Positions 1 through 5,632 are shown, counted from the stretch's first letter. The stretch is 6,845 nt of DNA from Verrucomicrobiota bacterium (GCA_003695015.1 RFJD01000447.1:1-6845); one strand, 5' to 3'. Made by a program: numbers and translations. Notes: generated by a model from the sequence alone, not told the origin.

Positions 1-141
1 AAACTGAGGCTGATTTGGGCCCAGAAGTCAAGGCGGAATCTTTCGGGTTTGGGGGCCTTCGAGCTCACGGGCGTTTCTCACGTTGGCCGGCCGTGGCCGT
101 GAGGCGGTTCGGGTCATGGCGGGCGGACGAGCTCGGGGGGC
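1..141. other. Intergenic left edge, no supported gene
   Basis: This is non-coding DNA downstream of the leftward methyltransferase-like gene. Short open frames on both strands here are low complexity or stop quickly. For example, a 29-codon minus-strand frame starting near 117 has no recognisable content. The only structure seen is a hairpin-capable stretch at 77-103, listed separately. The neighbouring gene further left is outside the window. Confidence 0.6.
77..103 (-). terminator. Weak hairpin downstream of the ICMT-like gene
   Basis: CTCACG at 77-82 is the inverse of CGTGAG at 98-103, giving a 6-bp stem around a GC-rich loop that contains the GGCCGGCC palindrome. It lies about 40 nt past the stop codon of the leftward gene. 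No T-tract follows on the minus strand, so it is a poor intrinsic terminator and may be chance in such GC-rich DNA. Confidence 0.2.
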
Positions 142-675
142 TTAACCGTTTTCCTTTTCGGGGGCGCGTTCATCAGCCGGGGGCCAGGGAACGCTGCGAG
201 GCATCCAGCGGGGCACGTGCTGCTTGTAGCGCCGGTAGGAGGCGCCGAACCGCCGTTCGAGCCCCTTTTCCTCGACCAGTGGGATGTAGAGCGCGTTGCC
301 GAGCGTGAACAGGGCGAACCAGACGAACAAGGGCGGGCAGCGGAGGAGGGCGGCCTCGCCGAGAAGAACGAGGATGACGCCGAGGATCATGGGGTTGCGC
401 ACGAAGCGGTAGGGGCCGGAGACGACGAACCGGGCCGGAGGATCCCATGGCGCCGGGGTGCCGTCGCCATGCCGCGCGAAGGCTGCCGCCGACCACAGCG
501 CCAACGCCAGCCCGGCCAGTCCGGCCGCGGCGCCCAGCCAGAACAGCGGGTCCGACGGACCTGCCCACGAGGCCGCCCATTGTCCCTTGCAGAACGCCGC
601 CACGAGGAGCGCGGGGATGAGGAGGGTCACCGGCACGGGCAAGGCCAGCACGGCGAGGAGCCATCGGCGTTTCAT
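142..675 (-). CDS. Isoprenylcysteine carboxyl methyltransferase-like membrane protein (ICMT/PEMT superfamily)
   Basis: This is a 177-residue integral membrane protein of the ICMT/phospholipid methyltransferase superfamily. Hydrophobic segments lie near residues 5-27, 44-66, 97-112 and 113-131. The superfamily signature is clear: GPYRFVRNPM at 87-96, which in the family belongs to the cofactor-binding core, then EEKGLERRFG at 135-144 and YRRYKQHVPRWMP at 147-159. The length is usual for bacterial members, which are SAM-dependent methyltransferases whose substrates are mostly unknown. The C-terminal tail (160-177) is charged and proline-rich, probably cytoplasmic. The start at 675 puts MKRRW directly before the first membrane segment, following the positive-inside rule. 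No Shine-Dalgarno is visible. It lies 25 bp downstream of the NUDIX gene and is probably cotranscribed with it. The superfamily is well supported; the substrate is not known. Confidence 0.85.
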   Translation of the reverse strand: MKRRWLLAVLALPVPVTLLIPALLVAAFCKGQWAASWAGPSDPLFWLGAAAGLAGLALALWSAAAFARHGDGTPAPWDPPARFVVSGPYRFVRNPMILGVILVLLGEAALLRCPPLFVWFALFTLGNALYIPLVEEKGLERRFGASYRRYKQHVPRWMPRSVPWPPADERAPEKENG

Positions 676-700
676 GGCGTGGGGTTGGTTGGCGGCGGGA

Positions 701-1246
701 TCATGAGCGGTCCTGGTTTGCGGGTGAATCCGGTGGCGGCGGCGGCGATGGGTCGGGACGCGGCAACCGGCCTTGTTCTTGCAGCGCGGCCACGAGCCGT
801 TCGATCAGGGGCCACTGTTCGGCTTTGATGAACCGCCGGGCTTCCGCCAGCGGGAAGAAGCGGGCGCGGTCGATTTCCGGAAAGGTCTGCATCCGGCCGG
901 AGCCTTTGGGCCATTCCATGGTGAAGGCGTTGGTCGGAGGGAACTCCTTCAGCTCGAAGTCCCTTTCCACGGCCCAAGCGTGCACCGTCTTGCCTCCTTT
1001 CTGGCGGATGGAGCCAAGCTCGAGGAACGGCTCCTGCGGGTCGAACGCCACGCCCACCTCCTCCTCGAATTCCCGGAGGGCGGTTTGGAACAGTTCCTCG
1101 CCGGGGGCGACCTCACCCTTGGGTATGCTCCAATGGCCCTCGTCCTTGCGGGCGAAGTAGGGTCCGCCGGGGTGGGCGAGAAACACTTCCAAGCGGCCGT
1201 CGCGGAATCGATAGACCACCAACCCCGCGCTGGTTTTGGATCGCAT
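701..1246 (-). CDS. NUDIX hydrolase (predicted NTP pyrophosphohydrolase, COG4119-like)
   Basis: This is a 181-residue protein with a complete NUDIX box at residues 44-66, pattern Gx5Ex7REUxEExGU. The key residues are G44, E50, R58, E59, E62, E63 and G65, so the metal-binding glutamates are intact. Family members hydrolyse a nucleoside diphosphate linked to another group, releasing nucleotides, with Mg2+ or Mn2+ in the cytoplasm. The opening (KTSAGLVVYRF, then FLAHPGGPYF), the HWSIPKGE lead-in to the box and the later FPEIDRARFF segment (122-131) resemble the COG4119 group; I judge this from memory. A proline-rich tail at 162-175 after the fold looks disordered and is encoded by a CCG-rich tract. 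The start ATG at 1246 is directly preceded by a 13-bp palindrome. The exact substrate cannot be read from the sequence. Confidence 0.9.
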   Translation of the reverse strand: MRSKTSAGLVVYRFRDGRLEVFLAHPGGPYFARKDEGHWSIPKGEVAPGEELFQTALREFEEEVGVAFDPQEPFLELGSIRQKGGKTVHAWAVERDFELKEFPPTNAFTMEWPKGSGRMQTFPEIDRARFFPLAEARRFIKAEQWPLIERLVAALQEQGRLPRPDPSPPPPPDSPANQDRS

Positions 1247-1250
1247 GCCC

Positions 1251-1263
1251 CCGGTTTAACCGG
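1251..1263. promoter_or_regulatory. Perfect 13-bp palindrome just upstream of the NUDIX start
   Basis: CCGGTTTAACCGG has 6-bp perfect arms around one central base and ends 4 bp before the ATG at 1246. On the minus strand it contains TTAAAC, which could serve as a -10 box. With TTCCCA 16 bp upstream as a poor -35, transcription would begin at or next to the ATG, giving a leaderless mRNA. It could equally be an operator or chance. Confidence 0.3.
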
Positions 1264-1307
1264 ACCGGCGCGGCTTGGGAAGCCCTTCCGGTGCGTTGGG
1301 CAAGGTT

Positions 1308-1326
1308 TGCAGGCGAGATGCCTGCA
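1308..1326. repeat. Perfect 7-bp inverted repeat (hairpin)
   Basis: TGCAGGC at 1308-1314 and GCCTGCA at 1320-1326 form a perfect 7-bp stem around the 5-nt loop GAGAT. It lies about 60 bp upstream of the NUDIX start, in the same intergenic stretch as the direct repeats at 1408-1488. Its compact shape resembles small dispersed REP-like hairpins. No T-run follows in either direction. Confidence 0.5.
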
Positions 1327-1372
1327 GAACAGGGAGGGCCAGCTCGGCGTGGGCGCGGAGCGGGGCCGGCTC

Positions 1373-1402
1373 CTCTTCAACCCATCACTCTTCAACTCGT
1401 CA
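1373..1402. repeat. Two tandem copies of a 15-bp unit
   Basis: CTCTTCAACCCATCA (1373-1387) is followed immediately by CTCTTCAACTCGTCA (1388-1402), matching at 13 of 15 positions. This is a short tandem duplication within the hisC-NUDIX intergenic region. It is lower in GC than its surroundings. Confidence 0.6.
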
Positions 1403-1407
1403 CGGTT

Positions 1408-1488
1408 CCGCTCCCCCGCCTCCTGAGGTCGGCGGCTACGGGCTTTGGCTGCTCCGCTCCCCGCCTCCTGACGTCGGCGGCTACGGGC
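1408..1488. repeat. Direct repeat pair, about 35 bp each, in the intergenic region
   Basis: Copy 1 spans 1408-1443 and copy 2 spans 1454-1488. They differ by one inserted C near the left end and by one substitution (GAGG versus GACG), and are separated by 10 bp. Each copy contains CCGCC and GGCGG arms 10 bp apart (1416-1435 and 1461-1480), so each can fold into a small hairpin. The near-identity in otherwise unconstrained DNA suggests a recent duplication or a dispersed repeat family. Conservation of a family elsewhere in the genome is inference. Confidence 0.8.
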
Positions 1489-1504
1489 GCCTGCGGGCGG
1501 CGCC
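1486..1504 (-). terminator. Candidate hairpin downstream of hisC
   Basis: GGCGCC at 1499-1504 and GGCGCC at 1486-1491 form a 6-bp GC stem around a 7-nt loop, beginning 2 bp after the hisC stop codon. It is followed by the direct repeats rather than a T-run, so it is weak as an intrinsic terminator. It may still help end the hisC transcript. Confidence 0.25.
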
Positions 1505-1506
1505 GT

Positions 1507-2631
1507 TCAACCGATGCCCAGGACTTCCCGGAGCGCCTCGAGACAGCGGCGGTTTTCCTCCTCCGTCCCGATGCTGATGCGCACCCAGCCGGGCAACTGG
1601 TAGCCGCCCATGGGCCGGACGATGATCCCGCGTTGTTGGAGTTCGCGGAAGACCTGCGCGCCGTTGCCGACGTTGACGAGGATGAAGTTGCCGAAGGAGG
1701 GAATGAACGCCACCCCCAGGCGGGTGAGGGCGTCCTGCCAGAAGAGCAATCCTTGGCGGTTGACTTCGCGGCTGCGGCGGAGGTGTTCCTCGTCGTCGAG
1801 GGCGGCGAGGGCGGCGGCCTGGGCGGCGGCGTTGGCGTTGAAGGGTTGCCGGATTTTCTCGAGGGCGGCGATGAAGTCCGGATGCCCGATGCCGTAACCG
1901 ATCCGCAGGCCCGCCAGGCCGTAGATCTTGGAGAAGGTGCGCATGAGCAGCAGGTTGGGGTGCTCGCCGGAGCGGACCAGCGGCAGCAGATCCTGCGGCT
2001 CGTCGAGGTACTCGATGTAGGCCTCGTCGATGACCACCAGCGTTTGCGGGGGCGCTTCCCGGATCAGGCGGAGCACGGCCTTGGGCGGGGCGAGGGTGCC
2101 GGTGGGGTTGTTCGGGTTGGCCACGAAGACCACGCGGGTTTGCGGGGTGATGGCCTCGAGCATGGCCTCGAGGTCGTGCCCGTAGTCGCTGGCCGGCACG
2201 ACGATCGGTTTGCCGCCGAACAGCAACGTCACGATCGGGTAGATGGCGAAGCAGTACTGGGAAACGACGGTTTCGACGCCCGGCCGGATCAGGGCATGGC
2301 CGATGAATTCGATGATTTCGTTCGAGCCGTTGCCGAGGATGAGGTGGGCGGGGTCCAGGTTCAGTTTCTCCGCCAGGCGGCGCTTCAGGTAGAAGGCGTT
2401 GCCGTCGGGGTACAGGTGCAGCTTGGGCAACAGGCCACGCAACGCGTCCAAGGCCCGCGGCGAGGGTCCCAAGGGGTTTTCGTTCGAGGCGAGTTTGGCG
2501 ATGCCGGCGGGGTCGAGTCCCAGTTCGCGGGCGACTTCCTCGATGGGGCGGCCCGGCTGGTAAACGGGCAGGCCCTCGAGGGCCGGGTTCAGGCCGGACA
2601 GCAAAGCGGCGAGGCGTTCCTCGGTGCTCAT
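1507..2631 (-). CDS. hisC: Histidinol-phosphate aminotransferase
   Basis: This is a 374-residue PLP-dependent fold-type I aminotransferase of about the usual HisC length. HisC converts imidazole acetol phosphate to histidinol phosphate, with glutamate as amino donor, in cytoplasmic histidine biosynthesis. Landmarks are KLASNENPLGPSP (46-58), LGNGSNEII (99-107) for cofactor phosphate binding, NPNNPTG (172-178), VIDEAYIEY (200-208) with the PLP-ring Asp202, RTFSKIYGLAG (231-241) with the PLP lysine K235, and RISIGT (351-356) with the substrate-carboxylate arginine R351. All key residues are present. An in-frame TTG at 2652 would add seven residues, but ATG at 2631 is preferred because homologues begin close to this point; neither has a good Shine-Dalgarno. 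The BioD-like gene ends 22 bp upstream, so the two are probably cotranscribed. Close relatives include aromatic aminotransferases, so some substrate breadth is possible. Confidence 0.95.
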   Translation of the reverse strand: MSTEERLAALLSGLNPALEGLPVYQPGRPIEEVARELGLDPAGIAKLASNENPLGPSPRALDALRGLLPKLHLYPDGNAFYLKRRLAEKLNLDPAHLILGNGSNEIIEFIGHALIRPGVETVVSQYCFAIYPIVTLLFGGKPIVVPASDYGHDLEAMLEAITPQTRVVFVANPNNPTGTLAPPKAVLRLIREAPPQTLVVIDEAYIEYLDEPQDLLPLVRSGEHPNLLLMRTFSKIYGLAGLRIGYGIGHPDFIAALEKIRQPFNANAAAQAAALAALDDEEHLRRSREVNRQGLLFWQDALTRLGVAFIPSFGNFILVNVGNGAQVFRELQQRGIIVRPMGGYQLPGWVRISIGTEEENRRCLEALREVLGIG

Positions 2632-2653
2632 GACTCGGATTCGGTTCGACAAA

Positions 2654-3748
2654 TCAAAGGGCGCTCAGGATGCGCGGCACGTCCACGTATTTCGAGATCA
2701 ACTCGCGGATGACCTCGATCTTGCGGCGGTCGCCGGGGCGGGTCTTGACGGTGAGGTTGTGGACGCGGGAGGCGACGCGGTAGCTGTCCTGCTGGGCCAG
2801 GAGGACCGGGAAGGGCAGGGCCTCGATGACGCGCATGACGCTGGGCGAAGGGCGCTGGCCATCGGTCAACACCATGCCCGCCAGGCCGTCGGTGCCGCGG
2901 CCGAACAGGGTGGTGGCGGCGGCGAGCACGATGTCCTCGCGGTCGCCGGGGGTGATGACCAGCACGCCCCGCCGGAAGAGGCTCAGGGCCTGGCGGACGC
3001 TCATGGCGCCGACGACGACCTCCTCGACGAGGTTGCCGCCCTGGCGGGAGTCGTTGAGCGGTTCGGCGGGCAGTTCCTCGCGGATGACGTCGAGGGTGGG
3101 GCTGGAGAGGATGGGCTCCAGCGGCAGGACGCCCAGCAGTTCGAGGCCATGCCGGCGGAGACCCTTGCGGGCGAACTCGGTGATGAAGTCCAGCTTTTCG
3201 GGGAGGACCTTGTTGAGGATGACACCGATGACCTCGACGCCCTCCTTCTCGAAGAGGGCGCGGTTGAGGCAGACCTCGTCGATGGGTTTGCCGATGCCGC
3301 CTTGGGTGACGATGATCACCTTCGCCTCGAGGAGCTTGGCGACGCGGGCGTTGGAGAGGTCGAACACCGAGCCCACGCCGGCGTGACCGGAGCCCTCGCA
3401 GAGAACGAAATCCTTTTCCCACGACACCCGGTCGAAGGCGCTGAGGATCTTCTGCACCAGGGAGTCGTAGTTCGAGTGTTCGAGGTAGCGGCGGGTGAAG
3501 TCCGGCTCGACGGCGATCGGGCTCATGTCCACCAGCGGGCAGTGCAACTGGTAAACGCGGTCCATCAGGATGATGTCCTCGTCGATCTTTTGTTCGTCCA
3601 CCTGCACGAACCGCTGGCCGACCGGCTTGATGTAGCCGATGCGCGGGTAGTGTTCGAGCAACACCGAGGTCAGCCCCACCGAGGTGGTTGTCTTGCCCTC
3701 GTTCTGGCGGGTGGCGGCGATGAACACGCGCGGTGTGTCCCTGTTCAC
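2654..3748 (-). CDS. Orphan BioD-like P-loop/DRTGG-domain protein (phosphotransacetylase N-terminal-like)
   Basis: With the GTG start at 3748 this is a 364-residue cytoplasmic protein. Residues 6-210 form a BioD-like P-loop NTPase domain (AAA_26 type). VFIAATRQNEGKTT (8-21) holds the modified Walker A with K19 and T20, followed by GYIKPVGQRF (38-47), DEDIILMDRVY (56-66), LCEGSGHAGVGSVFD (116-130) and VIIVTQGGIGKPIDE (144-158). The rest, about 210-330, resembles a DRTGG domain, with LVITPGDREDIVLAA (263-277). This is the arrangement found ahead of the catalytic domain in long phosphate acetyltransferases, but that PTA domain is absent, as in stand-alone COG0857 proteins. The longer frame from ATG 3850 adds 34 Ala/Pro-rich residues encoded by low-complexity GC DNA, so GTG fits the family's N-terminus better. 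A regulatory or nucleotide-sensing role is inference; the activity is unknown. Confidence 0.85.
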   Translation of the reverse strand: MNRDTPRVFIAATRQNEGKTTTSVGLTSVLLEHYPRIGYIKPVGQRFVQVDEQKIDEDIILMDRVYQLHCPLVDMSPIAVEPDFTRRYLEHSNYDSLVQKILSAFDRVSWEKDFVLCEGSGHAGVGSVFDLSNARVAKLLEAKVIIVTQGGIGKPIDEVCLNRALFEKEGVEVIGVILNKVLPEKLDFITEFARKGLRRHGLELLGVLPLEPILSSPTLDVIREELPAEPLNDSRQGGNLVEEVVVGAMSVRQALSLFRRGVLVITPGDREDIVLAAATTLFGRGTDGLAGMVLTDGQRPSPSVMRVIEALPFPVLLAQQDSYRVASRVHNLTVKTRPGDRRKIEVIRELISKYVDVPRILSAL

Positions 3749-3859
3749 GGCGGCGAGGTTGGCGGGCCGGGGCGGCCGGGCACAAGCGGAATTGGCCGGC
3801 CGGGCCGCCGCCTCCTTCGGGGCCGTCGGCGGGGCCGGCCCCGGGCCCATCGCCGGGAG

Positions 3860-3900
3860 CGGACGCCGATCGGCCGCATTCGTTTTGCCGTCGGCGTCCG
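3860..3900. promoter_or_regulatory. Perfect 10-bp inverted repeat, possible operator
   Basis: CGGACGCCGA at 3860-3869 and TCGGCGTCCG at 3891-3900 are perfect inverse complements separated by 21 bp. Arm centres are 31 bp apart, about three helical turns, which suits a dimeric regulator or a DNA loop. The right arm lies between the proposed -35 and -10 boxes of the URO-D-like gene's promoter. It could also act as an RNA hairpin if transcribed leftward. The regulator is unknown. Confidence 0.5.
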
Positions 3901-3914
3901 GTTTGTGCTATGCA
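3885..3914 (+). promoter_or_regulatory. Candidate sigma-70 promoter with extended -10 for the URO-D-like gene
   Basis: TTGCCG at 3885-3890 could be a -35 box. An 18-bp spacer follows, then TATGCA at 3909-3914, preceded by TG at 3906-3907 as in an extended -10. The start site would lie near 3921, leaving a leader of about 130 nt before the ATG at 4051. The match is partial and judged by eye. Confidence 0.35.
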
Positions 3915-3925
3915 ACCGCTTCGGC

Positions 3926-4054
3926 ATGACCCCGGCGAACTGCCCAGCCTGCGCGGTCCGCGGCCGGCCCCGGCAAGGGCCGGTCCGCGCCCCTGTCGCG
4001 CCGTCGGGGCCGCGGTTTGCCGTTCGTTTGCCACACCCACCATTCCGCCCATGA
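3926..4054 (+). CDS. Possible 42-residue leader peptide overlapping the URO-D-like start
   Basis: A small frame starts at ATG 3926, just after the candidate promoter, and encodes MTPANCPACAVRGRPRQG and a further proline/arginine-rich stretch. Its TGA (4052-4054) overlaps the URO-D-like ATG (4051) in an ATGA arrangement typical of translational coupling. The start of the peptide carries a CxxC pair (Cys6, Cys9). The rest has the composition expected of chance translation of GC-rich DNA, and no Shine-Dalgarno is evident. It may be only a chance frame; I do not recognise it. Confidence 0.2.
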   Translation: MTPANCPACAVRGRPRQGPVRAPVAPSGPRFAVRLPHPPFRP

Positions 4055-5490
4055 ACACCGAGCAACTCTACCGCGAGCGTCTCAATCGTTACGTGGCCGC
4101 CATGCGCAACGAAAAGCCGGATCGGGTGCCGGTCCGGCCCTTCGTCGCGGAGTTCACCGCCCGTCACGCCGGTTTCACCTGCCAGGAGGTCGTGCACGAT
4201 TACCGCAAGGCCTTCGAGGCGGCGTTGATCTGCGCGCGGGACTACGGGTGGGACGCGATCGTGCCGAACATGGTGTATGTCTGGACCGGGCTCACCACCG
4301 CGATGGGGCTGCGGTACTACGGGGTGCCGGGCATCGGCATCCCGCCGAACGTCGGGTTCAACTACATCGAGCCGCCGGAGGAAGAGGCCTTCATGCGGGC
4401 GGACGAATACGACGCGCTGATCGACGATCCCACCGGTTTTCTCTACGAGGTGTGGTTTCCGCGGGTGTGCGCCGACGCCGTCCGGCCGGGCCAACCCTGC
4501 ACCCTGCGGAACAACCTGGCCTTCGTGAAAGGCGGCATGGCCATGCTGCAGTACTTTCACGACTTCGGCCCGCAGATCGAGCGGATGCGCCGGGAGGTGG
4601 GCGTGGCCTCGGCGATTGCGGGCATTTTCAAGGCGCCGTTCGACATCATCGCCGACAAACTGCGGGGCTACGTGGGCCTGACCATCGACATGGCCACCCA
4701 ACCGGACAAGGTCCTGGCGGCCTGCGAGGCGCTCATGCCGCATCTCTGCCACGTGGGCCTCACCACGGCCGATCCGGCCCGCCAGGTGCCCATCGGCTTC
4801 TGGATGCACCGGGGCTGTGTCCCGTTCATCAACCCGAAGCAGTTCGAGACCCACTACTGGCCCACGCTCAAACCGATCATCCAGGAGTTCTGGAAGCACG
4901 GACACCAGACCCTGTTCTATGCCGAGGGCAAATGGCGTCATCACTTCGACGCCTTCCGCGAGCTGCCCGACCGCAGCATCGTGTTTCACTGCGACCAGGA
5001 CGACATCTTCGAGGTGCACCGCCGGCTGCACGACAAGTTCGCCATCAGCGGCGGCATTCCGAACGTGTTGCTCAGCTTCGGCAAACCGGAGGAGGTGCGG
5101 GAGTTCTGCCGGCGGGTGATCCGGGAGGTGGCGGCCGATGGCGGTTACATCATGGACGCCGGGGCGATCATGCAGGACGACACCTCGCCCGAGAACCTGC
5201 GGATCATGACGGAGGTGGCCATGGAGGAGGGCGTTTACTCGGGGTCGGGTTTTCAGGCGCTGCCGCCGGAAGAGGTGGTCTCGGCCCAGCCGACCGAGGC
5301 GGACCGCCAACTGCCGGGTCTGGCCCAACCGCGGCCCACCCGCCGCGCCCCGGGCGTGTGCGTGCCGTGGGCGGAGAAAGCCGCCGAATTGCCGGAGATC
5401 ACCGGCGATGCGGAGCTGGTCCGGCGCGTCTGGGAGGAGGTCGATTCCCTCGGTTACACCTTCATCTGGCAGTGCCTGTTGAGTTTCTGA
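4051..5490 (+). CDS. Uroporphyrinogen-decarboxylase (URO-D) superfamily protein, not HemE
   Basis: This is a 479-residue protein of the URO-D superfamily, whose members include HemE and the methylcobalamin:coenzyme M methyltransferases MtaA/MtbA. The opening RYVAAMRNEKPDRVPVRP (13-30) is the usual family start. The closing barrel segment has AISGGIPNVLLSFGKPEEV (331-349) and GGYIMDAGAIMQDDTSPEN (364-382). The RQAGR active-site motif of HemE is missing, so haem synthesis is unlikely. H313/C314 in VFHCDQDD sits where methyltransferase members carry a zinc-ligand HxC, though the spacing differs; MHRGC (252-256) is another possible metal site. Typical members have about 340-380 residues; here a proline-rich linker and extra tail (about 400-479) extend the barrel. 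A methyl, corrinoid or tetrapyrrole substrate is inference. ATG 4051 was chosen because upstream in-frame sequence to 3733 is low complexity. A kinase gene follows 142 bp downstream. Confidence 0.85.
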   Translation: MNTEQLYRERLNRYVAAMRNEKPDRVPVRPFVAEFTARHAGFTCQEVVHDYRKAFEAALICARDYGWDAIVPNMVYVWTGLTTAMGLRYYGVPGIGIPPNVGFNYIEPPEEEAFMRADEYDALIDDPTGFLYEVWFPRVCADAVRPGQPCTLRNNLAFVKGGMAMLQYFHDFGPQIERMRREVGVASAIAGIFKAPFDIIADKLRGYVGLTIDMATQPDKVLAACEALMPHLCHVGLTTADPARQVPIGFWMHRGCVPFINPKQFETHYWPTLKPIIQEFWKHGHQTLFYAEGKWRHHFDAFRELPDRSIVFHCDQDDIFEVHRRLHDKFAISGGIPNVLLSFGKPEEVREFCRRVIREVAADGGYIMDAGAIMQDDTSPENLRIMTEVAMEEGVYSGSGFQALPPEEVVSAQPTEADRQLPGLAQPRPTRRAPGVCVPWAEKAAELPEITGDAELVRRVWEEVDSLGYTFIWQCLLSF

Positions 5491-5632
5491 GGAACCGGCG
5501 GCCGGCGTGTCCCGGCGGGGAGAAGCGCGGCGTCGGCCCGGGGGGCGGGCGGCATCTTGCGCTTTTCAACGGGGCGGCCTTCTGGCATGCATGAGCACTT
5601 TCAGATCGGCCCCCGGCCGGCGGAAGCAGGTC
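5491..5632 (+). other. 142-bp spacer between the URO-D-like and kinase genes
   Basis: No gene is supported. It is GC-rich, with a C/G-repetitive first half and a CATGCATG palindrome at 5586-5593. The kinase frame is open from 5507, with a GTG-free ATG choice at 5507 and 5591, but the encoded residues before 5633 are arginine/glycine-rich and unlike a kinase N-terminus. No convincing terminator or promoter was found, so readthrough from the upstream gene is possible. Confidence 0.5.
5622..5626 (+). promoter_or_regulatory. Ribosome binding site that decides the kinase start
   Basis: GGAAG at 5622-5626 lies 6 nt before ATG 5633. It is the clearest Shine-Dalgarno-like sequence ahead of any gene in the window and favours 5633 over the upstream in-frame ATGs at 5507 and 5591. 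Confidence 0.5.

Larger units (their letters stand above)
1247..1506. other. 260-bp intergenic region between hisC and the NUDIX gene
   Basis: No gene is supported here. From left to right it holds the 13-bp palindrome at 1251, the 7-bp hairpin at 1308, a 5-bp hairpin at 1357-1373 (GGAGC/GCTCC), the 15-bp tandem repeat at 1373, the direct repeat pair at 1408-1488 and a hairpin at 1486-1504. Both flanking genes run leftward, so it should hold the end of the hisC transcript and the start of the NUDIX transcript. Confidence 0.7.
3749..4050. promoter_or_regulatory. Divergent intergenic control region, about 300 bp
   Basis: This region lies between the divergently transcribed BioD-like gene (GTG at 3748) and the URO-D-like gene (ATG at 4051). 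Its left half (3749-3850) is extremely GC-rich, with overlapping palindromes including GGCCGGCC at 3794-3801 and GGGGCCGGCCCC at 3831-3842. Its right half carries the inverted repeat at 3860-3900, a candidate plus-strand promoter and a small ORF. If the BioD-like gene instead starts at ATG 3850, the region shrinks to 200 bp. I could not identify a convincing leftward promoter. Confidence 0.55.

Noticed and set aside
15..308. 97-codon plus-strand frame at the left edge
   Set aside because: Arg/Gly/Ala-rich, overlaps the 3' end of the well-supported ICMT-like gene, and has no recognisable features.
1408..1488. CRISPR array
   Set aside because: Only two repeat copies with a 10-bp gap rather than a 25-40 bp spacer, and no cas gene in the window.
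3733..4050. N-terminal extension of the URO-D-like protein back to 3733
   Set aside because: The extra 106 residues are low-complexity, overlap the divergent promoter region and the opposite gene's start, and precede the natural family N-terminus at ATG 4051.
2624..4058. Two 476-codon open frames on opposite strands covering the BioD-like gene
   Set aside because: Both are out-of-frame shadows in high-GC DNA with Asp/Val/Gly- or Arg/Pro-rich translations and no family motifs, while the BioD-like frame shows clear conserved motifs.
3745..5328. 527-codon minus-strand frame opposite the URO-D-like gene
   Set aside because: Composition is typical of antisense shadows (His/Arg/Val-rich), with no recognisable domain; the plus strand has the family motifs.
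4051..5490. Assignment of the URO-D-like gene as hemE
   Set aside because: The RQAGR active-site motif near the N-terminus is absent and the protein is about 100 residues too long.
5563..5591. Possible sigma-70 promoter TTTTCA-17-CATGCA upstream of the kinase
   Set aside because: Both boxes match the consensus at only about half the positions; not distinguishable from chance.
5583..5598. Possible sigma-54 promoter (TGGCATG) upstream of the kinase
   Set aside because: The GG-to-GC distance is 11 rather than 12 and the -12 element does not match TTGCW.
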